A stretch of 5,828 bases of DNA, from assembly GCA_023429275.1 (NCBI GenBank), contig JAEYWB010000953.1, positions 1-5,828 of the forward strand, in the 5' to 3' direction. The DNA is from Planctomycetota bacterium (GTDB lineage: Bacteria; Planctomycetota; Planctomycetia; Planctomycetales; Planctomycetaceae). Positions 1-5,828 of the stretch are shown piece after piece. Numbering within the stretch: the stretch's first letter is position 1; every line of letters begins with the position of its first letter. The notes beneath the pieces are model-generated. The model worked only from the letters and a program-made list of their open reading frames with translations. It did no database searches and was not told the DNA's origin. The position numbers were made by a program, and so were the translations under genes.

Positions 1-103
1 GGCGGGGTGACTCGGAAACCGACGCCTCAATCGACTCTGGACGCACAACGGGAGAAGAGGCCGGCTTCTTCTTCGCCGGGGACTTCGCAGCTTTCTTCGG
101 CAC
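1..103 (-). CDS. N-terminal fragment of a Lys/Ala/Pro-rich basic protein (partial, runs off the window)
   Basis: Read on the minus strand from a GTG at 103, the frame gives (M)PKKAAKSPAKKKPASSPVV followed by a more acidic Ser/Glu stretch. It stays open to the window edge, with 34 residues visible. A GAGG sits 6 nt upstream of the GTG, which is good Shine-Dalgarno spacing and is why this start was chosen. Repeated KK/AK/SP/KKKP units resemble the basic tails of histone H1-like or HU-type DNA-binding proteins, but such tails also precede unrelated domains, so no function is assigned. The gene would be codirectional with the sigma gene, which ends about 300 bp upstream and is separated from it by a terminator, so it needs its own promoter. 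A competing minus-strand frame (27-233) overlaps it. That frame opens with a GTG directly abutting AGGAG, too close for normal initiation, and ends inside this gene. Confidence 0.5.
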   Translation of the reverse strand, partial: MPKKAAKSPAKKKPASSPVVRPESIEASVSESPR

Positions 104-298
104 GGTTGGCCTCGCGGTGAGAGCGGAGCCGCATGATATCCTGTCGCGTCCGATCATCGAGGGAGACCTCAGGCGGGTCACCAGCCGACCGGCCGATATG
201 CTCCAGCGTCCGGTTCAAGTCGAAAGCCGGCACTCCTGTCAGATCGCAGCCACACCGGGAACCAGAGACTCGCGCGTGTCGGCTGGTGAGCCATCTCC

Positions 299-333
299 AA
301 AAACAAACCCCCGGACACCGAAGCGTCCGGGGG
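299..333 (-). terminator. Intrinsic terminator of the sigma factor gene
   Basis: A perfect 9-bp G+C-rich stem, CCCCCGGAC (308-316) with GTCCGGGGG (325-333), encloses an 8-nt loop. Read on the minus strand the stem is followed by TTTGTTTTT, a good U-tract. Read on the plus strand the downstream sequence is CTTGCTG, with no U-run, so the terminator acts in one direction. It lies about 70 bp beyond the sigma factor stop codon and is its likely 3' end. Confidence 0.85.
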
Positions 334-346
334 CTTGCTGAGTGAT

Positions 347-361
347 CCCCGCCAGGCGGGG
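347..361. repeat. Short G+C-rich inverted repeat between the sigma stop codon and its terminator
   Basis: CCCCGCC (347-353) and GGCGGGG (355-361) form a perfect inverted repeat around a single A; as RNA it would fold as about a 6-bp stem with a 3-nt loop. There is no T-run on either side, so it is not itself a canonical terminator. It could protect the 3' end of the sigma mRNA or act as a pause site. Apart from this and the terminator, I see nothing convincing in the 104-401 spacer. Confidence 0.4.
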
Positions 362-401
362 CGTCTCTTTGGCGAAGCGAGCGGTTGACCGCCCGAGGCT
401 C

Positions 402-2066
402 TTACACCCCGGGGATGTCCACCGGCTCGTCCGCCAGGATCTTTCGCATCTTCTGCAGAGCGCGGGTCTCGATCTGCCGGATGCGTTCTTTCGTCACACC
501 AAATCGCTCACCGACCTGCTCGAGTGTGAGTGGATCGGCCCCGGCGTCGAGACCGTAACGGTTCATGATGATCGCCTTCTCACGCTCGTCGAGCTGGTCC
601 AGGATCCCCATGAGAATCTCATGCTGGCTCTGGTTCACCCGCTCATCAAGGTACTGGCTGCCACGCTTTTCCTTCGAGAACTCGAAGACTTCTTCGTTTC
701 CCGTCCGGAACCGGTCCAGCTGCGTGTAGTGGGCCGGGATCGAGCGGGCATAGTTCTTCATGATCGCCCAGGTGGCGTACGTGGAGAACTTGTTTCCCTT
801 CGTGTAGTCGAACTTCTCGATCGCACGGATCAGCGACATGTTTCCGTCCGAGACCATCTCGAAGAAGCTGGTCGTCGGGGTCATGTGCCGCTTCGCGATC
901 GAAACGACGAGCCGAAGGTTGCTGCGGATCAGGAAGTTCTTGACCTCACCCGCCTGCTCGATCAGGCCTTCCAGCCGGTCGAGGTCGGCAGACTTCGGAC
1001 GTGAACGGTCGATCGTCCCCCGAAGCTCCACCGCCTGGAACTTGAGGTAGTTCATCTTCCGGAACCAGTAGCCTTCTTCTTCCCGCGTCAGGAGCGGGAC
1101 GGTGTAAAGGCTCGCGAGGTACGGCGGCAGGCCCGGAGGAGCCTTGACCTTCGGTCCCTTCTTGTCGACGGCGGGCGGAGGTCCGAGGATCACCGCGTCC
1201 GCGTTCTCGACGTGGAACTCGGGGCTGTCCATGAAGTCGATCGGCTGCTCGAAGAGCAGGTCCGCGCGAACTTCGGAGACGATCCGGTAGACCGAAGCCT
1301 TCGTCCGGCAGTATTCCCCGGCGAGGACATCCACCGACGTTCCGCGTTTGAACCGGGCGTAGATCTCCCGCTTGCGGTCTTCGCCAAGAGGCTCGGACGC
1401 TTCGGGGAACACGGCGTTCTCGGGATGTTCGGAGTCGTACTGCTTCAATGTGTACCTGATGGTCTCTGGGGACCGGTCAAAGGATTTCGCCAGACGCTTG
1501 CTGATCTCGGTGACGCAGGCACCCGAGCGGGCGAGCTTGCGGGCGTGCAGGATGATGTCCTGCCGCTCGTTCTCACTCAGCTGCGTGAACCGCGTTCCGC
1601 GATCGATCTCGTCGTGGTGCTCGTGGACGAACCGGTCGAGCGACGAGCTGAGAAACCCGACGCGGGTCCGGTTGCCGAATCGGAACCGGCGGCTCACGAG
1701 GCCGCGCTTCCGCCAACGATCGACGGTTTTCGTCGAGACGTTGAACTTCCGGCTCACTTCCTCGACCGTCAGGACCGGCTGACCGGCGTCGGCCGCCGCG
1801 ATGTTCGCACTCGACGAAAGGTCTTCGACGAACAACTGCAGGTCGTGGATCAGGTCGGCCCCCTCGATTTCGAGCTGGGGATACGACGTCGGCCGATAGG
1901 ACGTGATCCGCTCGCAGATTTCCTGGTAGCTATAGGTCTTGGCCGCATCGAGCTCTGCCAGAAGCTGCTCGGCGCGGTCCATCTGTTCAACCCGCACGTC
2001 GATCGGCGAGTACCGGACCTGTTGGTCGGTCAGTTGCCGGATAGCGGGGTGGCGATAATCGGACAT
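402..2066 (-). CDS. Sigma-70 family RNA polymerase sigma factor with N-terminal helix-turn-helix domains
   Basis: This 554-residue protein should direct RNA polymerase to promoters. The C-terminal half shows sigma-70 hallmarks: region 1.2-like sequence (about 316-345, VPLLTREEEGYWFRK), region 2 (about 375-450, including FFEMVSDGNMSLIRAIEKFD and KFSTYATWAIMKNYARSI), and region 4 (about 482-545, with the -35 helix VTKERIRQIE at 524-533). Only about 35 residues separate regions 2 and 4, so region 3 is short or absent. The N-terminal half is unlike ordinary RpoD. Residues 98-150 (LTVEEVSRKFNVSTKTVDRW and on) fit a MerR/excisionase-type winged HTH. Residues about 164-210 and 229-270 look like two further HTH segments. 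A Pro/Lys-rich linker (about 295-316) joins the halves. The ATG at 2066 is preferred over the in-frame GTG at 2081 because TGGAGGAG lies between them, 5-6 nt before the ATG. The gene is monocistronic, with its own terminator. It may be a primary-like or specialised planctomycete sigma; the sequence does not settle which. Confidence 0.92.
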   Translation of the reverse strand: MSDYRHPAIRQLTDQQVRYSPIDVRVEQMDRAEQLLAELDAAKTYSYQEICERITSYRPTSYPQLEIEGADLIHDLQLFVEDLSSSANIAAADAGQPVLTVEEVSRKFNVSTKTVDRWRKRGLVSRRFRFGNRTRVGFLSSSLDRFVHEHHDEIDRGTRFTQLSENERQDIILHARKLARSGACVTEISKRLAKSFDRSPETIRYTLKQYDSEHPENAVFPEASEPLGEDRKREIYARFKRGTSVDVLAGEYCRTKASVYRIVSEVRADLLFEQPIDFMDSPEFHVENADAVILGPPPAVDKKGPKVKAPPGLPPYLASLYTVPLLTREEEGYWFRKMNYLKFQAVELRGTIDRSRPKSADLDRLEGLIEQAGEVKNFLIRSNLRLVVSIAKRHMTPTTSFFEMVSDGNMSLIRAIEKFDYTKGNKFSTYATWAIMKNYARSIPAHYTQLDRFRTGNEEVFEFSKEKRGSQYLDERVNQSQHEILMGILDQLDEREKAIIMNRYGLDAGADPLTLEQVGERFGVTKERIRQIETRALQKMRKILADEPVDIPGV

Positions 2067-2070
2067 GGCT

Positions 2071-2079
2071 TGCTCCTCC
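2071..2079 (-). promoter_or_regulatory. Shine-Dalgarno site that fixes the sigma factor start
   Basis: On the minus strand the sequence reads GGTGGAGGAGCAAGCC then ATG. The purine-rich GGAGGAG is a near-perfect anti-16S match spaced 5-6 nt before the ATG at 2066. It lies inside the longer GTG-initiated reading (from 2081), which therefore would add five false residues. Confidence 0.8.
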
Positions 2080-2226
2080 ACCTGCCCACGTCTTCGTCTT
2101 CGTCATAAAGGGAGAGACGCGGTCGTCTGTGGCGTCCTCTCTGCCGTGTTGGCAGAACATGCCACGCTGGATGGCTCACTCTTCACACACATACGTTTCT
2201 CTAAGACGCAGAGATCACAGAAAAAG

Positions 2227-2238
2227 TTCGCATGCGAA
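2227..2238. promoter_or_regulatory. Perfect 12-bp palindrome, operator-like
   Basis: TTCGCATGCGAA is its own reverse complement. It sits in the AT-rich section about 160 bp upstream of the sigma factor start and is a plausible dimeric repressor or activator site. The bound protein is unknown. Autoregulation by the sigma factor's own HTH domain is only an inference. Confidence 0.4.
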
Positions 2239-2302
2239 GTGAATTTTGTGGAAACTTGGTTTCGGTGGATGCACAGGGTATGCCGCAAAATCAATTTGCA
2301 CG

Positions 2303-2322
2303 CACATTTTGTCCACAATGTG
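2303..2322. promoter_or_regulatory. 20-bp imperfect palindrome, operator-like
   Basis: CACATTTTGTCCACAATGTG has 6-bp perfect outer arms (CACATT/AATGTG) and 8 of 10 symmetric positions matching. It lies about 65 bp from the 12-bp palindrome in the same AT-rich section. The arms and 8-nt centre fit a dimeric DNA-binding protein better than a transcription terminator. Confidence 0.4.
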
Positions 2323-2566
2323 CTTTCCCGTAGACACTTGCGACATTATTTCGCGAGCTAACAAGTTCTGCCACTCTGTGTTGATTTGAAACTCGACCGT
2401 ACAGCCGGGCGGTCCCCCTTCTGACGGTACGGCTGACGGCCACTTGGTTTGCAGCGATTTTCCGGTGAACGTCTGGCCACAGAATGAAGCGCCAACTTGA
2501 GCTTCCGGCTCTGAAACTGACCCATCCCGCGACAGGTGACGGTGGGCCCTGATCGGGGAGGCTGTG

Positions 2567-2594
2567 TGCACGGCCGTCACAGGTTGCACGGCCG
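2567..2594. repeat. Direct repeat of TGCACGGCCG with 18-bp period
   Basis: Two exact 10-bp copies (2567-2576 and 2585-2594) are spaced 18 bp start to start. Each is wrapped by a small dyad: TGTG...CACA around the first, and GTTG...CAAC around the second. Copies about two helical turns apart could be paired binding sites upstream of the LysM gene. Confidence 0.45.
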
Positions 2595-2691
2595 CAACAG
2601 TTTTCCCAACAGTCGCGGGCCGACTGCGAGTCGGTTGAATTCCCGGATAGAGAGACGGCGGCTCATGAAACACCGGCCGGGCCGCGTGGGT

Positions 2692-2701
2692 GTGGTATCT
2701 G
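2692..2701 (+). promoter_or_regulatory. Candidate extended -10 promoter element for the LysM gene
   Basis: GTGGTATCTG contains a TGG-TAT extended -10 pattern, placing transcription start near 2708 and a leader of about 50 nt before the ATG at 2761. No good -35 hexamer lies 16-18 bp upstream. The same GTGGTAT string occurs at a similar distance upstream of the Usp gene, which is the main support. Confidence 0.3.
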
Positions 2702-2760
2702 TTCAGCGAGGGTTTGTATTCAGCCCCCCGAACGGACTCCCCTTCCTTGTCCCTGCCGCC

Positions 2761-3654
2761 ATGCACCGTGATGCCAAACTCGGTCTTGCGCTCGGAATCC
2801 TTGTCATAGGATTCGCGGCGGCATTCTGCTTCCCGCGACACGCGGGACTTCCCGCTCACGCGCGGACCGAAACGGCCAAAAGCGATCTCGACGAACGGCT
2901 GGCACTGCGGTCGGTCCGGGTCTACACGAACGCCCGTCATCCCGCAGAGACCATCGAGCCCGCTCCTCCGGCTCTGCCCGCTTCGCCTCCTTTGCCGGCC
3001 AGCGAACCAGAAGTCCCCGTCTCCGTCGATTCCAGGCACCTCACTGGCCCCGGGGCTTCCGGCGTGAGGGTCGCTCGCTCGGAGAACAGGGAAGAACCGG
3101 ACGTTCCCTCCCTGACGAGCGATGCCGAGCAGGACGCCCCGGTCGACGACGCCGAACCGGTCGGAATCACACACATCGTCCGGCCGGGGGACACTCTCAG
3201 CAGTATCGCACTGCAGCATCTCGGCGGCAGCAGCCGTTATGCGGAGGTTTTCGAACTCAACCGCGACCTGCTGGCGAGTCCCGACGCGCTGCAGATCGGA
3301 ATGGAGCTCAAGATCCCGCCGAAGGTTGCTACCCGCTCTCCCGCCCCCGCAATCGATCGGCCTCGCTCCGCTCCGACTCAGATCGCAGACAGCCGGCCCG
3401 ATCGGCGATTCGGCGATCGAATCGAGACGGATTCGACGCGGTCCGGCGTGCGATCCCGTCAGGAGGAACCGCGGCAGCCCGCCCGCCCGTCTGTTCGGGA
3501 ACCCGAACCGACTCTGGCGGAGCCGTACCTGCCGACGACGGCGATTCCCGCGATCGCTCCGCGTGTTGAGCCGCCGGCGCCACCATCGGGGGCTGCTCCG
3601 GCACGACGTGGTGCGGCGTCCGTCGGCGCGAGCCTCCGCAACCGCCGGGCGTGA
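2761..3654 (+). CDS. Membrane-anchored LysM domain protein
   Basis: This 297-residue protein has an N-terminal signal anchor (residues 7-24, preceded by R3 and K6). A Pro/Glu/Ala-rich linker (about 60-135) follows, then one LysM domain (137-187, beginning THIVRPGDTLSSIALQHLG and ending LQIGMELKIPP), then a Pro/Arg-rich low-complexity tail (188-297). LysM domains bind the N-acetylglucosamine sugars of peptidoglycan-like polymers, so it probably sits on the outer face of the cytoplasmic membrane. No catalytic domain is visible. Longer in-frame readings begin further upstream (for instance at 2536 and 2664). The ATG at 2761 is chosen because the charged MHRDAK then hydrophobic start is a normal signal anchor, whereas the upstream extension has no recognisable content. 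No strong Shine-Dalgarno precedes this ATG. It is transcribed away from the sigma gene and converges on metY across a 94-bp gap. Confidence 0.85.
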   Translation: MHRDAKLGLALGILVIGFAAAFCFPRHAGLPAHARTETAKSDLDERLALRSVRVYTNARHPAETIEPAPPALPASPPLPASEPEVPVSVDSRHLTGPGASGVRVARSENREEPDVPSLTSDAEQDAPVDDAEPVGITHIVRPGDTLSSIALQHLGGSSRYAEVFELNRDLLASPDALQIGMELKIPPKVATRSPAPAIDRPRSAPTQIADSRPDRRFGDRIETDSTRSGVRSRQEEPRQPARPSVREPEPTLAEPYLPTTAIPAIAPRVEPPAPPSGAAPARRGAASVGASLRNRRA

Positions 3655-3748
3655 TTGCGACCAGTCCGGCGCGGTTCCGCTCCAGGAACACGGCGTCCTC
3701 TCTGAGACCTTCGCGTTCTTCGATAGGCGGCGGCTCAGGACCGACTCG
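3655..3748. other. Convergent intergenic gap between the LysM gene and metY
   Basis: This gap holds only a small hairpin, GTTCC (3674-3678) with GGAAC (3685-3689), and no T-run on either strand. No canonical terminator is visible for either gene, so termination here may be Rho-dependent or the two transcripts may overlap. Confidence 0.4.
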
Positions 3749-5148
<1,400 letters not shown>

Positions 5149-5183
5149 ACGGCGCGATCGACGCTCGGGCTCCTCGGGAGGTC

Positions 5184-5193
5184 GTGGTATGTT
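5184..5193 (+). promoter_or_regulatory. Candidate extended -10 promoter element for the universal stress protein gene
   Basis: GTGGTATGTT contains TGG-TATGTT, an extended -10 with 4 of 6 matches to TATAAT. It would start transcription near 5200, about 60 nt before the ATG at 5260. No convincing -35 is present. The string GTGGTAT is shared with the region before the LysM gene. Confidence 0.35.
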
Positions 5194-5259
5194 GGCGTCT
5201 ACAGCATCCGTCCTGAGAGAATGGACGGCCCACCGATCCCCCCACTGCCGAGGCCTGTC

Positions 5260-5703
5260 ATGTCCGCCCTGCAACGAGACGTCATTGTCGCGCCGATCGA
5301 CTTCTCACCCGTGACCGACCAGATCCTCGACGTGGCCCGCGAGCTGGCGGAGGGGCAGGTGTCCCGCCTGCGGGTGTTCCACGTGCTGACGCCGCTCGAA
5401 AGCCTGGCCCCCGGCATGGTCTGGGGAGAGCTGCCGCCGGACGACCGCGAGCAAAAGGTTCGCGAGCACGCCGCCGCGCTTCTGGCGCAAAAAGGCCTCG
5501 CCGAAGCGCGGTTCGATGTTCGCCTGGGGCACCCCGCGCATGACATCTGCGAGTTCGCGGCGGCCGAGAAGGCGAACCTGATCGTCCTCGCCTCGCACGG
5601 CTACCACGGCATCAAACGGTTCATGCTGGGATCGGTCGCCGAACTCGTGCTGCGACACGCGTCGTGCCCCGTCCTCGTCCTTCGCCGACCCGATGCGGAC
5701 TAA
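5260..5703 (+). CDS. Universal stress protein (UspA family), single domain
   Basis: This 147-residue protein is a cytoplasmic nucleotide-binding stress protein of the usual one-domain length. It starts with the family's first strand and acidic ATP contact, VIVAPIDFS (D14). It has the LGHPAHDICEFA segment (89-100) and ends with the ATP loop ASHG (111-114), nine residues, then GS (124-125) and the strand CPVLVLRR. The ATP-binding pattern is G-2x-G-9x-G(S/T); here the first glycine is A111, a common substitution, so ATP-type binding is likely but unproven. The ATG at 5260 is chosen over the in-frame ATG at 5221 because GAGG lies 6 nt before it and because it puts the first strand at the normal position; the 13 extra residues would be Pro-rich and unlike the family. 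It diverges from metY and converges on the next minus-strand gene with a 33-bp gap. The family is known for stress roles; the specific one here cannot be inferred. Confidence 0.92.
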   Translation: MSALQRDVIVAPIDFSPVTDQILDVARELAEGQVSRLRVFHVLTPLESLAPGMVWGELPPDDREQKVREHAAALLAQKGLAEARFDVRLGHPAHDICEFAAAEKANLIVLASHGYHGIKRFMLGSVAELVLRHASCPVLVLRRPDAD

Positions 5704-5736
5704 GGTCGCGGATCGAGCACCGCCGAAGGTGAACGC

Positions 5737-5828
5737 TCAGGGCGCCGGCACCGTCACGTTGTTGATGATGACCGAGCCCTCGGCGTGGTTGACCGGGATG
5801 CTGAGGTTGGTCGAGGCTCCCGTGATCG
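5737..5828 (-). CDS. C-terminal fragment of an unidentified protein (partial, begins beyond the window)
   Basis: Minus-strand reading gives 29 residues ending NHAEGSVIINNVTVPAP and a TGA stop at 5737-5739. Of the 29 codons, 28 end in G or C, which is strong coding bias, and no other frame here shows anything comparable. The alternating polar/hydrophobic pattern (LSIPV, GSVIINNVTV) suggests beta-strands, as in beta-sandwich or other extracellular repeat domains, but this is too little to name a family. It converges on the Usp gene. Only a weak CACC/GGTG dyad lies in the 33-bp gap, with no canonical terminator. Confidence 0.75.
   Translation of the reverse strand, partial: ITGASTNLSIPVNHAEGSVIINNVTVPAP

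Larger units (their letters stand above)
2067..2760. other. Long divergent intergenic region between the sigma factor and LysM genes
   Basis: About 690 bp hold no credible gene; the open frames here are antisense or chance frames without coding bias. The part at 2181-2360 drops to about 44% G+C, far below the flanks, as expected for regulatory DNA. It contains TCTCT-N7-AGAGA (2198-2214), a 12-bp perfect palindrome (2227-2238) and a 20-bp imperfect palindrome (2303-2322). The part at 2390-2640 is G+C-rich again, with mutually exclusive hairpins and a spaced direct repeat. A candidate extended -10 for the LysM gene lies at 2692-2701. I could not find a convincing sigma-gene promoter by eye. Confidence 0.7.

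Noticed and set aside
1212..2108. A 298-codon plus-strand open frame opposite the sigma gene
   Set aside because: It is a complement shadow of the sigma factor's N-terminal half; the sigma frame has the HTH motifs and a strong Shine-Dalgarno.
2247..2317. Two near matches to the DnaA box (GTTTCCACA on minus at 2247-2255 and TTGTCCACA on plus at 2309-2317)
   Set aside because: Each has one mismatch to TTWTNCACA, there are only two, and no origin-associated gene or AT-rich unwinding cluster accompanies them.
2440..2455. A sigma-54-like promoter, GGCCAC-TTGGT-TTGCA
   Set aside because: The -12 half matches, but the -24 half is wrong and the GG-to-GC spacing is 11 and not 10.
2536..2760. The longer N-terminal reading of the LysM gene
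   Set aside because: It would bury the signal anchor behind 75 residues without recognisable content, and would put the candidate promoter inside the gene.
2215..3219. A 334-codon minus-strand open frame opposite the LysM gene
   Set aside because: It covers the LysM gene in antisense and continues through the AT-rich spacer without coding bias or any recognisable motif.
5221..5259. The upstream ATG at 5221 as the start of the universal stress protein
   Set aside because: It would add 13 Pro-rich residues before the family's first strand; its purine run abuts the ATG too closely, while GAGG is correctly spaced before the ATG at 5260.

Overview
The window looks like a stretch of planctomycete chromosome. 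The G+C content is high, except for an AT-rich stretch of about 44% G+C at 2181-2360 (hand count). The genes are loosely spaced and often face each other. The type of long sigma factor, and a LysM protein that opens with MHRDAKLGLALGILVIGF, are styles I associate with Planctomycetes. I cannot name the genus, and the lineage call rests on memory rather than a search.

Layout from left to right. The window opens with the N-terminal end of a minus-strand gene for a Lys/Ala/Pro-rich protein (start near 103, cut by the window edge). A spacer follows that holds a clear minus-strand intrinsic terminator (299-333). Then comes a minus-strand sigma-70 family factor (402-2066) with an unusual N-terminal half made of helix-turn-helix units. 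A long spacer of about 690 bp (2067-2760) separates it from a divergently transcribed plus-strand gene for a membrane-anchored LysM protein (2761-3654). Converging on that gene is metY, O-acetylhomoserine sulfhydrylase (3749-5050, minus strand). A divergent spacer of about 210 bp with candidate promoters in both directions leads to a plus-strand universal stress protein gene (5260-5703). The window ends with the C-terminal 29 residues of a minus-strand gene (5737-5828). That piece is easy to miss because it is short, but its codon use is strongly coding-like.

No two complete genes look like an operon. Each has its own spacer, and the orientations alternate minus, plus, minus, plus, minus. MetY makes homocysteine from O-acetylhomoserine and sulfide. 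The Usp protein is a small cytoplasmic stress protein. The LysM protein probably sits in the cell envelope. The sigma factor is the one global regulator here and the most unusual protein. It keeps the -35 reading helix, departs from the primary-sigma pattern at the -10 reading positions, has little room for region 3, and carries a MerR/excisionase-like DNA-binding domain plus two further predicted HTH segments at its N-terminus. Its upstream spacer contains several dyad-symmetric sites that could be operators. I see no mobile element, CRISPR array, tRNA or rRNA.
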